Below are positions 37,358-46,276 of a DNA stretch of 64,000 nt, in pieces. The DNA comes from Marimonas arenosa (lineage in GTDB: Bacteria; Pseudomonadota; Alphaproteobacteria; Rhodobacterales; Rhodobacteraceae). The position numbers and the translations under genes were made by a program. Numbering within the stretch: position 1 is the first letter of the stretch; each line of letters begins with the position of its first letter. The DNA is taken from positions 186,001-250,000 of the forward strand of contig NZ_JANHAX010000006.1 in the NCBI RefSeq assembly GCF_030848945.1. Reading direction: 5' to 3'. The notes beneath the pieces are model-generated. The model saw nothing but the letters and a program-made list of their open reading frames with translations. It did no database searches and had not been told where the DNA came from.

Positions 37358-38587
37358 ATGCGCCTCCTGATTTCCTTCGCCGCCCTCTTTCTCTCTGTCA
37401 TCCTGCTGCAGCTTTCGACCGGCGGTGTCGGCCCGCTCGACGCACTCTCGGGGCTGGCGCTGGATTTCTCCAGGGAACAGATCGGTCTCTTGGGCTCGGC
37501 CCATTTCCTCGGGTTCTTCATCGGCTGCTGGTGGGCGCCGCGGCTGATGGGCTCGGTCGGCCATTCCCGCGCCTTCGCCGCCTTCACCGCCTCCGGCGCC
37601 ATCGGTCTGCTGGCGCATTACCTGGTGATCGACCCCTACGCCTGGGCGCTGTTCCGCGTTGCGTCGGGCCTCTGCGTTGCGGGGTGCTACACCGTCGTCG
37701 AGGCCTGGCTGCAGGCCAAGGTCACGAACGAAACCCGCGGCCGCGCGATGGGCGTCTACCGGGTGGTCGACATGACCGGATCGCTCGCCGCGCAGATGGT
37801 GATTTCGGTGTTGGAGCCCGCCTCCTATGTCTCCTACAACCTGCTGGCGCTGATCTGCTGCGCAGCGCTCCTGCCGCTGACACTCACCCGCACAACCCAG
37901 CCCGACACCCCCGACGCGCCGCGCCTGCGGCCGATGCTCGCCGTCAGCCGCTCGCCACTCGCCGCCGCGGGCGTGGTCGTGGCCGCGCTCTCGTCGGCAT
38001 CGTTCCGCATGATCGGCCCGGTCTACGGCCAGGAAGTCGGCCTCATGACCTCCCAGATCGCCTGGTTCCTCGCCGCCTTCGTGCTCGGCGGCGCGCTGGC
38101 GCAATACCCGGTCGGCTGGCTCGCCGACCGGTTCGACCGTCGCTGGGTGCTGATCTGGATGTCGCTTGCCGCGGTGATCAGCTGCGCGTCGACCGCACTG
38201 CTGACCGGGCTGTCGACCACCGGCATCATGCTCAATGCCGGATTCTTCGGGCTGACGACCTTCCCGATCTATTCCATCGCCGCCGCCCACGCCCACGACT
38301 TCGCCGACAGCCACGAGCGGGTCGAACTCTCGGCCGCGCTGATGTTCTGGTTCGCGGTCGGCGCCATCGCCGCGCCGCTGCTGGCCTCGCGCCTGATGGA
38401 CGCCTACGGCCCGTCCGCGCTGTTCGTGATGATCGCCGTGGGCCACCTCATCCTGGTGATCTTCGGCCTCACCCGGATGCGTGTCCGCGCCGCGCCCGCG
38501 CGACGCACCCCATATGTCTGGGCGCCCCGGACCTCCTTTGTTGTCGGTCGCCTGTTCGGCAAATCCCGCGACCGCAGCGAGCGCTAG
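37358..38587 (+). CDS. MFS transporter, YcaD-like
   Basis: A 409-residue major facilitator with about twelve hydrophobic segments and a basic cytoplasmic C-terminal tail. The loop between helices 2 and 3 and the ETRGRAMGVYRVVDMTGSLAAQM segment after helix 4 match the YcaD-type branch of the family. GWLADRFDRRWVLIW in the second half is the repeated MFS loop motif. It probably exports or imports a small molecule across the inner membrane; the substrate is unknown. The metG gene starts 55 bases downstream. Confidence 0.9.
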   Translation: MRLLISFAALFLSVILLQLSTGGVGPLDALSGLALDFSREQIGLLGSAHFLGFFIGCWWAPRLMGSVGHSRAFAAFTASGAIGLLAHYLVIDPYAWALFRVASGLCVAGCYTVVEAWLQAKVTNETRGRAMGVYRVVDMTGSLAAQMVISVLEPASYVSYNLLALICCAALLPLTLTRTTQPDTPDAPRLRPMLAVSRSPLAAAGVVVAALSSASFRMIGPVYGQEVGLMTSQIAWFLAAFVLGGALAQYPVGWLADRFDRRWVLIWMSLAAVISCASTALLTGLSTTGIMLNAGFFGLTTFPIYSIAAAHAHDFADSHERVELSAALMFWFAVGAIAAPLLASRLMDAYGPSALFVMIAVGHLILVIFGLTRMRVRAAPARRTPYVWAPRTSFVVGRLFGKSRDRSER

Positions 38588-38641
38588 CACTCCTGCCCGC
38601 GATGGTCTAAACGGGGCGCGCAAGGCAAGGAAAACACGACC

Positions 38642-40354
38642 ATGGCACGCCACCTTATCACCTCGGCCATTCCCTACATCAACGGCATCAAGCACCTCGG
38701 CAACCTTGTCGGTTCGCAGCTGCCGGCCGATCTCTTTGCCCGCTACCAGCGCGCCCGCGGCCACGAGGTCCTGTTCCTCTGCGCCACCGACGAACACGGC
38801 ACCCCGGCTGAACTCGCCGCCGCCAAGGCGGGCCAGGATGTGGCCGACTATTGCGCCGAAATGCACCTGGTGCAGGCCCAGATCGCCGAGGGTTTCCGCC
38901 TCTCCTTCGACCATTTCGGCCGCTCGTCCAGCCCACAGAACCACAAGCTGACCCAGCATTTCGCCGCCAAACTCGACGAGGCCGGCCTGATCGGCGAGGT
39001 GGTCGAGAAACAGATGTATTCGCCGACCGACGGTCGTTTCCTGCCCGACCGCTATATCGAGGGCACCTGCCCCAATTGCGGTTACGACTCGGCCCGTGGC
39101 GATCAATGCGACAACTGCACCAAGCAGCTCGACCCGGTCGACCTGATCAACCCGCATTCCACCGTCTCCGGTGCCACCGACCTCGAACTGCGCGAGACCA
39201 AGCATCTTTACCTGCTGCAATCCAAGATGAAGGACCAATTGGAAGAGTGGATCGACACCCGTGAAGGCTGGCCGGTTCTGACCACCTCGATTGCCAAGAA
39301 ATGGCTCAATGACGGCGACGGGCTGCAGGACCGCGGCATCACCCGTGACCTCGACTGGGGCATCCCCGTCAAGCGCGGCGACCAGGACTGGCCCGGCATG
39401 GAAGGCAAGGTCTTCTATGTCTGGTTCGACGCCCCGATCGAGTACATCGCCTGCGCGATGGAATGGGTCGACGCGAACAAGGGCGACAACTGGGAACGCT
39501 GGTGGCGCACCGACAAGGGCGCCGACGACGTGACCTACACCCAGTTCATGGGCAAGGACAACGTGCCCTTCCACACGCTTTCCTTCCCCGCCACCATCCT
39601 CGGCTCGGGAGAGCCGTGGAAGCTGGTCGACTACATCAAGAGCTTCAACTACCTCAACTACGATGGCGGCCAGTTCTCGACCTCGCGCGGCCGCGGCGTC
39701 TTCATGGATCAAGCCTTGGAGATCCTGCCCGCCGACTATTGGCGCTGGTGGCTCCTGTCCCACGTCCCCGAGACCTCGGATTCCGAGTTCACCTGGGAAA
39801 GCTTCCAGACCGGCGTCAACAAAGACCTCGCCGACGTGCTTGGCAATTTCGTCTCGCGCGTCACCAAGTTCTGCCGCTCGAAATTCGGCGAAGAGGTCCC
39901 CGCGGGCGGCGCCCATGGCGACCGCGAACAGGCCCTGACCGACGAGCTCACCACCCGCATCCGCAGCTACGAGGCCAACATGGAGGCGATGGAAGTGCGC
40001 AAATCGGCCCACGAGCTGCGCGCCATCTGGTCCGCCGGCAACGAATACCTGCAGGACGCCGCCCCCTGGGCCACCTTCAAGGAGGACCCGGACCAGGCCG
40101 CCGCCCAGATCCGGCTGGCGTTGAACCTCATCCGCCTCTACGCGGTGCTGTCGGCCCCGTTCGTCCCCGACACCGCGGCGACGCTTTTCTCGGCGATGAA
40201 CACGCTCGACACCGCTTGGCCGGATGACGTGCCCACCGCCCTGAACGCCCTGCCCGCCGGCCACGCCTTCTCGGTGCCGGACAATCTTTTCGCCAAAATC
40301 ACCGACGAGCAGCGCGAAGACTGGCAGACCCGCTTCGCCGGCACCCGCGATTGA
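38642..40354 (+). CDS. metG: Methionyl-tRNA synthetase
   Basis: A 570-residue class I synthetase that charges tRNA-Met. The HIGH-type motif is HLGN in [12 protein letters not shown] near residue 20, the zinc knuckle is [17 protein letters not shown] around residues 140-156, and the KMSKS region reads [11 protein letters not shown]. The first Lys of KMSKS is Gln here. The anticodon-binding helical domain follows and there is no C-terminal tRNA-binding (EMAP) extension; a separate CsaA-type domain is encoded at 60785. AAGGAAAAC lies upstream of the ATG. The antisense strand is open over 1132 codons across this gene and the MFS gene, a composition artefact. Confidence 0.97.
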   Translation: MARHLITSAIPYINGIKHLGNLVGSQLPADLFARYQRARGHEVLFLCATDEHGTPAELAAAKAGQDVADYCAEMHLVQAQIAEGFRLSFDHFGRSSSPQNHKLTQHFAAKLDEAGLIGEVVEKQMYSPTDGRFLPDRYIEGTCPNCGYDSARGDQCDNCTKQLDPVDLINPHSTVSGATDLELRETKHLYLLQSKMKDQLEEWIDTREGWPVLTTSIAKKWLNDGDGLQDRGITRDLDWGIPVKRGDQDWPGMEGKVFYVWFDAPIEYIACAMEWVDANKGDNWERWWRTDKGADDVTYTQFMGKDNVPFHTLSFPATILGSGEPWKLVDYIKSFNYLNYDGGQFSTSRGRGVFMDQALEILPADYWRWWLLSHVPETSDSEFTWESFQTGVNKDLADVLGNFVSRVTKFCRSKFGEEVPAGGAHGDREQALTDELTTRIRSYEANMEAMEVRKSAHELRAIWSAGNEYLQDAAPWATFKEDPDQAAAQIRLALNLIRLYAVLSAPFVPDTAATLFSAMNTLDTAWPDDVPTALNALPAGHAFSVPDNLFAKITDEQREDWQTRFAGTRD

Positions 40355-40691
40355 GCCGACGGCGGGCGCCGTCCGTCGTGTGTGTCGCTGATGGTGTTCG
40401 CGCCGCCTCCGGCGTTGCCCGGGGATTGGCGGCGGCCTCCGCCGATCTCAGCCCCGCAGGGTGGGTTTTCAACCCACTACCGGACTGACCCGTCCAACCA
40501 CCAAACGCTCTGTTAACCCCGCCCCTTGCCAAATCCTTGTGCCACCGCGCGCCAGACGGGGTGCCAGCCAGCGTGCCAGCCAGGCTGCCATACGGACGAT
40601 TTGCGCCGTACGTTGGCATTAACCATCACCGACCTTGACCGGGCGCGGAACATTATTTAACATGTTAACTTGAACGGGGAGAATCGTGGCC
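40355..40691. other. Intergenic region between metG and hpaF
   Basis: No gene is seen in these 337 bases. It holds a hairpin GTGGGTT/AACCCAC with a TTC loop at 40461-40477, also resembled by 43463-43481; about two and a half copies of a 12-base unit GTGCCAGCCAGC at 40561-40590; and, in the AT-rich end before hpaF, the perfect palindrome described separately. The hpa promoter is expected between about 40620 and 40670. Confidence 0.6.
40657..40668. promoter_or_regulatory. Palindrome TTAACATGTTAA, likely operator of the hpa operon
   Basis: A perfect 12-bp palindrome in an AT-rich patch, 23 bases before the hpaF ATG. Its form fits a MarR-type dimer such as HpaR, the usual repressor of homoprotocatechuate genes. 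No hpaR gene is in the window, so the regulator would be encoded elsewhere. Confidence 0.6.
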
Positions 40692-41078
40692 ATGCCGCAT
40701 TTCAGCATCGAATACTCGGCGAATCTCGAAGAGATGCTGGATATGGCCGCACTTTGTGATCACATCCGCCGTGCCGCCATCGACACCGGTGTCTTTCCCA
40801 TGCCCGGTATCCGCGTCCGCGCCTTCAAGGCGGATCATGTCTCCGTCGCCGATGGCGATCCCAAACACGCTTTCCTCGATCTTTCAATCCGCCTGCGTGG
40901 CGGGCGTCCAACCGAGGCGAAAACCCGCGCCACCCGGGAAATTTTCGAAGCATTGCAATCCTTTATGGCCCCCGCCCTTGCCAAGCACTCGATCGCGCTC
41001 TCGGTCGAAATGCGCGATATAGATCCCGAACTCAGCCCAAAGACGGGCACCATCCGCGACCATCTGAAAGAGACCTGA
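40692..41078 (+). CDS. hpaF: 5-carboxymethyl-2-hydroxymuconate isomerase
   Basis: A 128-residue tautomerase-superfamily enzyme. I chose the ATG at 40692, not the GTG at 40686, because the protein then begins MPHFSIEYS and the catalytic proline becomes the N-terminal residue after Met removal. GGGGAG lies upstream. The length and the stretch FDLSIRLRGGR-like (AFLDLSIRLRGGRPTEAKT) fit the CHMI family. It converts 5-carboxymethyl-2-hydroxymuconate to the oxo isomer in the homoprotocatechuate pathway. It is the first gene of the hpa operon and precedes hpaE by one base. Confidence 0.92.
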   Translation: MPHFSIEYSANLEEMLDMAALCDHIRRAAIDTGVFPMPGIRVRAFKADHVSVADGDPKHAFLDLSIRLRGGRPTEAKTRATREIFEALQSFMAPALAKHSIALSVEMRDIDPELSPKTGTIRDHLKET

Positions 41079-41079
41079 C

Positions 41080-42591
41080 ATGTCCGATCTCGACGCAAAC
41101 ATCGCCAAGGCCGAAGCCTATCTCGCCCGGTACAAAGACACCGGCGTGCTCAATCGCATCGCTGGCGAAGACCGCCCCGCCGCCAGCGGCCAGACCTTCG
41201 ACAACGCCTCACCGGTGGACGAAGTGTTCCTCTGCAAGGTTGCGCAATCCGGCCCGGAAGACATCGACGCGGCGGCCCGCGCCGCTCACGCTGCCTTCCC
41301 CGAATGGCGCGACATGACCGGGGTCAACCGCAAGAAAATCCTGCATAAAATCGCCGATGCCATCGAAGCCCGCGCCGAGGAAATCGCCTTTGCCGAATGC
41401 CTCGACACCGGCCAGGCGCTGCGCTTCATGCAAAAGGCCGCCCTGCGCGGCGCCGAAAATTTCCGCTTCTTCGCCGACCGCGCCCCATCCGCCCGCGACG
41501 GCCAGACGCTGCCTTCGCCCACGCTGATGAACATCACCACCCGCGTGCCGATCGGACCGGTCGGTGTGATCACACCCTGGAACACGCCCTTCATGCTCAG
41601 CACATGGAAGATCGCCCCGGCGCTGGCTGCCGGCTGCACCGTGGTCCACAAACCGGCCGAATTCTCGCCGATAACCGCCCGTATTCTCTGCGAAATCGCC
41701 GAAGAGGCTGGGTTGCCTCCGGGGGCGTGGAATCTGGTCAACGGCTTCGGTGAAGACGCCGGCCGCGCGCTGACCGAACATCCGATGATCAAGGCCATCG
41801 CCTTTGTTGGCGAGAGCAAAACCGGCTCGATGATCATGAAACAGGGCGCCGATACCCTCAAACGCGTGCACTTCGAACTGGGCGGTAAGAATCCGGTCAT
41901 TGTTTTCGACGATGCTGACCTCGACCGCGCCCTCGATGCCGCGATCTTCATGATTTATTCGCTCAACGGTGAGCGTTGCACATCGTCGTCCCGCCTGCTC
42001 TTGCAGTCAAACATCGCGGATGACTTCATCGAAAAACTCACCGCGCGGGTCAATAACATCCGCGTCGGCCATCCGCTCGACCCTGAAACCGAAATTGGCC
42101 CGCTGATTCACAAGACCCATTACGACAAGGTGACCAGTTATTTCGAGATCGCGAAACTGGACGGCGCCACCATCGCCTGCGGTGGTGAACGCGTTGGCGA
42201 AAAAGGCTTTTTCGTCCGCCCCACCCTGTTCACCGGCGCCTCGCAGCAAATGCGTATCGCCACAGAGGAAATCTTTGGTCCCGTCCTCACCGCACTAACT
42301 TTCGACACAGAAGAGGAAGCGCTCGAAATTGCTAATGCCGTCGAATACGGCCTGACCGGGTATGTCTGGACCAACGACCTGACCCGCGCTTTGCGCTTCA
42401 CCGACAAGCTGGAAGCGGGCATGATCTGGGTGAACTCAGAAAACGTCCGCCACCTGCCGACCCCGTTCGGCGGCGTCAAAGCCAGCGGCATCGGCCGCGA
42501 CGGCGGCGACTGGTCGTTCGAATTCTACATGGAGCAGAAACACATCGGCCTGGCCCTGGGCCAGCACAAGATCCCGCAACTGGGATTGTGA
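41080..42591 (+). CDS. hpaE: 5-carboxymethyl-2-hydroxymuconate semialdehyde dehydrogenase
   Basis: A 503-residue aldehyde dehydrogenase with catalytic Cys300 in NGERCTSSS and the general base Glu266 in FELGGKNPV. The NAD-binding stretch GVITPWNTPFMLSTWKIAPALAAGCTVVHKPAE is complete. It oxidises the ring-cleavage product of homoprotocatechuate to the muconate with NAD. It starts one base after the hpaF stop and hpaD follows after 19 bases with GGGAGGA in front, so it belongs to the same operon. Confidence 0.95.
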   Translation: MSDLDANIAKAEAYLARYKDTGVLNRIAGEDRPAASGQTFDNASPVDEVFLCKVAQSGPEDIDAAARAAHAAFPEWRDMTGVNRKKILHKIADAIEARAEEIAFAECLDTGQALRFMQKAALRGAENFRFFADRAPSARDGQTLPSPTLMNITTRVPIGPVGVITPWNTPFMLSTWKIAPALAAGCTVVHKPAEFSPITARILCEIAEEAGLPPGAWNLVNGFGEDAGRALTEHPMIKAIAFVGESKTGSMIMKQGADTLKRVHFELGGKNPVIVFDDADLDRALDAAIFMIYSLNGERCTSSSRLLLQSNIADDFIEKLTARVNNIRVGHPLDPETEIGPLIHKTHYDKVTSYFEIAKLDGATIACGGERVGEKGFFVRPTLFTGASQQMRIATEEIFGPVLTALTFDTEEEALEIANAVEYGLTGYVWTNDLTRALRFTDKLEAGMIWVNSENVRHLPTPFGGVKASGIGRDGGDWSFEFYMEQKHIGLALGQHKIPQLGL

Positions 42592-42610
42592 AACCAATCG
42601 GGAGGAACCC

Positions 42611-43462
42611 ATGGGAGAGATTGTTCTCGCCGCCAAGATGACCCACGTACCCACCATGCTGATGTCCGAGCAGGAAGGCCCGATCAAGGGCAAACGCCAA
42701 CCCGCGATCGACGGGCATGCAGAAATTGCTCGCCGTGCCAAGGCGTTAGGGGCCGACACGGTGGTGATCTGCGACACCCATTGGGTGGTGAATGCGGGCT
42801 TTCACATCAATGCCAACAGCCGGTTCGAAGGGCTGTTCACCTCGAACGAGTTCCCTCAATTCATCCAGGATCTGCCCTATACCTATACCGGCAATCCCGC
42901 CCTCGGCGACGCCATCGCCAAGGCGGCCACCGACAGGGGCGTCCACACGCTCAGCCATCACCTCGACAGTCTCGAGCTGGAATACGGCACGCTGGTGCCG
43001 ATGCGTTTCATGAGCCGCGAACACGAGATGAAGGTGGTTTCCGTCGCCGCCTGGTGCACGGTGCACGATCACGCCGAAAGCCGCGTCGTGGGCGAGGCGA
43101 TCCGCGCCGCGGTCGAGGCGTCCGACAACAAGGTTCTGCTGGTCGCCAGCGGCAGTCTTTCCCACAAGATCTGGCCCAACAAGGACTATGCCGCCAACAA
43201 CGGCACCTTCACCATCTCGAGCGAATTCAACCGCCAGGTCGACCTGCACGTGCTCGACATGTGGAAGCGCGGCGATCACGCTATCTTTCTGAAAATGCTG
43301 GGGGAATACGCGCAGTTCTGCTGCGGCGAAGGCTCGATGCACGACACCGCCATGCTCTACGGCGCGCTCGGCTGGGACGCCTATGACCAGCCCTGCGAGG
43401 TGGTGACCGAGTATTTCCCGTCCTCCGGCACCGGCCAGACCAACGTGATCTTCCCCGTGTAG
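42611..43462 (+). CDS. hpaD: 3,4-dihydroxyphenylacetate 2,3-dioxygenase, class III (LigB-type)
   Basis: A 283-residue extradiol dioxygenase that I align from memory with E. coli HpaD along its length: AAKMTHVPTMLMSE at the start, VVICDTHWVVNAGFHINA, LEYGTLVPMRFM, VASGSLSHKIW and CCGEGSMHDTAMLYGALGW. The conserved His and Glu residues of the LigB-type iron site lie in these motifs. It opens the ring of homoprotocatechuate between C2 and C3. A second, unrelated enzyme for the same reaction follows 42 bases downstream. Confidence 0.95.
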   Translation: MGEIVLAAKMTHVPTMLMSEQEGPIKGKRQPAIDGHAEIARRAKALGADTVVICDTHWVVNAGFHINANSRFEGLFTSNEFPQFIQDLPYTYTGNPALGDAIAKAATDRGVHTLSHHLDSLELEYGTLVPMRFMSREHEMKVVSVAAWCTVHDHAESRVVGEAIRAAVEASDNKVLLVASGSLSHKIWPNKDYAANNGTFTISSEFNRQVDLHVLDMWKRGDHAIFLKMLGEYAQFCCGEGSMHDTAMLYGALGWDAYDQPCEVVTEYFPSSGTGQTNVIFPV

Positions 43463-43481
43463 GGTGGGCCTTCACCCCACC
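43463..43481. repeat. Small hairpin, related to the one at 40461-40477
   Basis: GGTGGG (43463-43468) and CCCACC (43476-43481) enclose CCTTCAC. With its preceding GTAG it resembles the GGGTGGGTTTTCAACCCAC element downstream of metG. It fills the short space between the two dioxygenase genes. Confidence 0.5.
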
Positions 43482-43504
43482 TTTCCCCGTCAACGGAGCC
43501 GCCA

Positions 43505-44485
43505 ATGCCGATCCCCGCCCCCAACCTGTATCCGGAATTCAACATCGTCCGCCTCTCCCACGTCGAGCTGGTGGTGACCGACCTCGCCAAATCCCGCGCC
43601 TTCTATGTCGACACGCTGGGCCTTCAGGTCACGGATGAGGACAGCGAGAGCATCTACCTCCGTGCGATGGAGGAAAGGGGGCACCATTGCCTCGTCCTGC
43701 GCCAAGGGTCAGAGCCCTGCGCCCGCGAACTGGGTTTCAAACTCTTCGATGAGGAAAGTATTGAAAAGGCAGAACATTTCTTCAAGGCTAAGGGGCTGCC
43801 CGTTGAGTGGGTCGACCGCCCCTACCAATCGCGCACCTTCCGCACCCGCGACCCGCACGGCATCCCGCTGGAATTCTACGTGAAAATGGATCGACTGCCT
43901 CCGATCCACCAGCAGTACGCGCTTTACAAGGGCGTCAAACCGCTGCGGATCGACCATTTCAACGTGTTTTCTCCCAATGTCGACGAAAGCGTGGCCTTCT
44001 ACAACCAGCTCGGCTTCCGCGTCACCGAATATACCGAGGATGAGGCCTCGGGCCGGCTCTGGGCGGCCTGGACCCACCGCAAGGGCGGCGTGCATGACAT
44101 CGCGTTTACCAACGGCGCCGGCCCGCGGTTGCACCACACCGCCTTCTGGGTACCGACGCCGCTCAACATCATCGACCTGCTCGATCTGATGAGCACCACC
44201 GGCTGGGTCTCGAATATCGAGCGCGGCCCGGGCCGCCACGGCATCTCAAACGCCTTCTTCCTCTATATCCGCGACCCCGACGGCCATAGGATCGAGATCT
44301 ACTGCTCCGACTACCAGACCGTCGATCCCGACCTTGAACCGATCAAGTGGGACCTGAAAGATCCCCAGCGCCAGACCCTCTGGGGTGCGCCGGCACCGCG
44401 CTCGTGGTTCGAGGAAGGCAGCCTGTTCGAGGGGCAGAAGCCGGTGAAGGCTCAACTTGATGCCCAGCCGATCATCGCGCCGTGA
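43505..44485 (+). CDS. Homoprotocatechuate 2,3-dioxygenase, type I (vicinal oxygen chelate family)
   Basis: A 326-residue two-domain VOC extradiol dioxygenase that resembles the Brevibacterium fuscum and Arthrobacter homoprotocatechuate enzymes: EFNIVRLSHVELVVTDLAKSRAFYVDTLGL at the N-terminal module and IERGPGRHGISNAFFLYIRDPDGHRIEIY at the end of the second. The metal ligands are His151 (RIDHFNV), His211 (LHHTAFW) and Glu264 (HRIEIY), all present. It catalyses the same ring cleavage as hpaD next door but has a different fold. The operon position between hpaD and hpaG is clear. Confidence 0.93.
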   Translation: MPIPAPNLYPEFNIVRLSHVELVVTDLAKSRAFYVDTLGLQVTDEDSESIYLRAMEERGHHCLVLRQGSEPCARELGFKLFDEESIEKAEHFFKAKGLPVEWVDRPYQSRTFRTRDPHGIPLEFYVKMDRLPPIHQQYALYKGVKPLRIDHFNVFSPNVDESVAFYNQLGFRVTEYTEDEASGRLWAAWTHRKGGVHDIAFTNGAGPRLHHTAFWVPTPLNIIDLLDLMSTTGWVSNIERGPGRHGISNAFFLYIRDPDGHRIEIYCSDYQTVDPDLEPIKWDLKDPQRQTLWGAPAPRSWFEEGSLFEGQKPVKAQLDAQPIIAP

Positions 44486-44494
44486 GCCGTCGGA

Positions 44495-44520
44495 TTTCGA
44501 GTATTTTCAGCAAGATGAAG
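44495..44520 (+). repeat. Arm of a dispersed intergenic repeat
   Basis: TTTCGAGTATTTTCAGCAAG is followed by ATGAAG. This is the TATTTnnAGnAAGAnGAAG tail also visible near 46197-46207 (inverted) and 63411-63430. It lies directly upstream of the hpaG ribosome-binding site. No hairpin partner is present here. Confidence 0.55.
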
Positions 44521-44531
44521 CAGGGACCGTT

Positions 44532-45389
44532 ATGAGATACGCCACCGTCACCGCCGAGGGAGAGCAGCTTTGGGGCATTCTGCGCGACGATGGTTTCGTC
44601 GCCCTGTCGCCCGACTACCCGGCGTGGAAAACGCTCAGGAACGTGATCGAGGCCGGCGCGTTGAAAGAGATCGCCCAGGCCGCGCAGGGCCGTGCGATCA
44701 CCCAGGCGCCGGACTCCTTCTCGTTCGATATCCCCGTCCCCGATCCGGGCAAGATCATCTGCGTCGGGGTCAACTTCCCCGACCGCAACGCCGAGTACAA
44801 GGACGGGCAGGACGCCCCGCCCAACCCGTCGCTGTTCATCCGCTTCCCGCAAAGCTTTGTCGGCCATGGCCAGCCGCTGATCCGCCCGCCGGAAACCCCG
44901 CAGCTGGACTATGAAGGAGAGATCGCTATCGTCATCGGCAAAGGCGGCCGCCGGATCCCGCAGGCCGCGGCCTACGACCACATCGCCGCCCTGACGCTGT
45001 GCAACGAAGGCACTTTGCGCGACTGGGTGCGGCACGCCAAGTTCAACGTCACCCAAGGCAAGAACTGGGACCGCTCCGGCGCCATGGGCCCCGGACTCGT
45101 GCCGTTCACCCATCCCGCCCAGCTCGACGATGTGCGCCTCACCACCCATGTCAATGGCGAGCTTCGGCAGGACGATCGCACCTCGCGCATGATCTTCCCG
45201 ATCCGGCGGCAGATCGAATACATCTCGACCTTCACCACGCTGGTGCCCGGCGACATCATCGTCACCGGCACCCCCACCGGCGCCGGCGCGCGGTTCGACC
45301 CGCCGCGTTTCCTCAAACCCGGCGACCAGATCCGCGTCAGGGCCGACGGCATTGGCGAGCTAATGAACACCGTGAAGGATGAAGCATGA
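44532..45389 (+). CDS. hpaG: Fumarylacetoacetate hydrolase family protein, likely OPET decarboxylase/isomerase (HpaG-type)
   Basis: A 285-residue FAH-fold protein from the ATG at 44532 with AGGGA upstream. The first ~70 residues form a small N-terminal module, then KIICVGVNFPDRNAEY opens the FAH domain; metal ligands are expected in DYEGEIAIVIGKGGRRI, and the C-terminal DIIVTGTPTGAGARFDPPRFLKPGD is typical. In the pathway it would decarboxylate 5-oxopent-3-ene-1,2,5-tricarboxylate. E. coli HpaG is a tandem duplication of about 430 residues, while this one is single, so it either does both steps as a homodimer or another half is elsewhere. It overlaps hpaH by four bases. Confidence 0.87.
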   Translation: MRYATVTAEGEQLWGILRDDGFVALSPDYPAWKTLRNVIEAGALKEIAQAAQGRAITQAPDSFSFDIPVPDPGKIICVGVNFPDRNAEYKDGQDAPPNPSLFIRFPQSFVGHGQPLIRPPETPQLDYEGEIAIVIGKGGRRIPQAAAYDHIAALTLCNEGTLRDWVRHAKFNVTQGKNWDRSGAMGPGLVPFTHPAQLDDVRLTTHVNGELRQDDRTSRMIFPIRRQIEYISTFTTLVPGDIIVTGTPTGAGARFDPPRFLKPGDQIRVRADGIGELMNTVKDEA

Positions 45390-46183
45390 CGCCCGAAGAG
45401 ATCGCCGCCGCCGCTGAAAACCTCTATGAGGCCGAACAAACCGGCCAGCAGACCGGCCTCATTTCCGTCGCCCACCCGCAGGTCACGATGGAGGATGCCT
45501 ATGCCATCCAATCCGCCCTGATCGACCGCAAGCTGGCCGCAGGCCGTACCGTGATCGGCTGGAAGATCGGCCTCACCTCGCGCGCCATGCAGCAGGCCCT
45601 GAACATCGACATCCCCGACAGCGGTGTGCTGTTCGACGACATGATGTTCGAAAACGGCGCCACCATTCCTGCCGGTCGCTTCATCCAGCCGCGGATCGAG
45701 GCTGAAATCGCCTTCGTCATGAAGGCTCCGCTGAAAGGCAAGGTTGCCCGCGAGGACGTGCTCAAGGCCACCGACTTCGTCGCCCCCGCCATCGAGATTC
45801 TCGACACAAGGATCAAGCGCATCTGCCCGTTGACCGGCCAGCCACGCCGCATCTTCGACACCATCGCCGACAACGCCGCCAATGCCGGCATCATCCTTGG
45901 CGACGGCAAATTCGACCCCGTCAGCGACAACCTCCGCTGGACCGGCGCCATCGTCTCGGCCAACGGGACAGTCGAGGAGACTGGCCTCGGTGCGGGCGTG
46001 CTCAACGACCCCGTCACCGGTATCGTCTGGCTGGCGGAGCGAATGGACCAGTACGGCGCCGCCATCGAACCCGGCCAGGTCATCCTGTCCGGCTCGTTCA
46101 TCCGCCCGCTCGAATGCCCGCCTGGAACGGAGATCGATGCCGATTTCGGCCCCTGGGGTCACGTCACCTGCCGGTTCGGCTGA
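45386..46183 (+). CDS. hpaH: 2-oxo-hept-3-ene-1,7-dioate hydratase
   Basis: A 265-residue member of the HpaH/MhpD hydratase family. The stretches VIGWKIGLTSRAMQQALNIDIPDSGVLFDDMMF, RFIQPRIEAEIAFVM and TDFVAPAIEILDTRIKR match HpaH; the metal-binding Glu residues are in PRIEAEIAF and AIEILD. It adds water to the dienoic product of hpaG; the aldolase hpaI that would follow is not in this window. The ATG overlaps the hpaG stop by four bases. A repeat with a strong hairpin follows and ends the operon. Confidence 0.94.
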   Translation: MTPEEIAAAAENLYEAEQTGQQTGLISVAHPQVTMEDAYAIQSALIDRKLAAGRTVIGWKIGLTSRAMQQALNIDIPDSGVLFDDMMFENGATIPAGRFIQPRIEAEIAFVMKAPLKGKVAREDVLKATDFVAPAIEILDTRIKRICPLTGQPRRIFDTIADNAANAGIILGDGKFDPVSDNLRWTGAIVSANGTVEETGLGAGVLNDPVTGIVWLAERMDQYGAAIEPGQVILSGSFIRPLECPPGTEIDADFGPWGHVTCRFG

Positions 46184-46196
46184 TCCTGATCCAGCC

Positions 46197-46245
46197 CTTC
46201 ATCTTGCTTTACAAATTCCTGGTGGTGTGGGGGCAGCGCCCCCAC
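46197..46245. repeat. Dispersed intergenic repeat with strong hairpin between convergent genes
   Basis: CTTCATCTTGC (46197-46207) is the inverted GCAAGATGAAG tail seen before hpaG. It is followed by the hairpin GTGGGGGC/GCCCCCAC (46227-46234 and 46238-46245, loop AGC). The element fills the space between the hpaH stop and the convergent cytochrome gene and could act as a bidirectional transcription end. The copy at 63480-63500 has the same loop. Confidence 0.65.
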
Positions 46246-46276
46246 GCAAGGCAACGACAACGGCCGGAGATCCGGT

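Noticed and set aside
36866..40264. 1132-codon open frame on the minus strand
   Set aside because: It lies antisense to the lipoprotein, MFS and metG genes, crosses their intergenic regions, and has a low-complexity H/R/G/D-rich translation. It is a high-GC shadow.
40561..40590. Tandem 12-base repeat GTGCCAGCCAGC as a functional iteron
   Set aside because: Only about two and a half copies, no replication or partition gene nearby; likely simple slippage.
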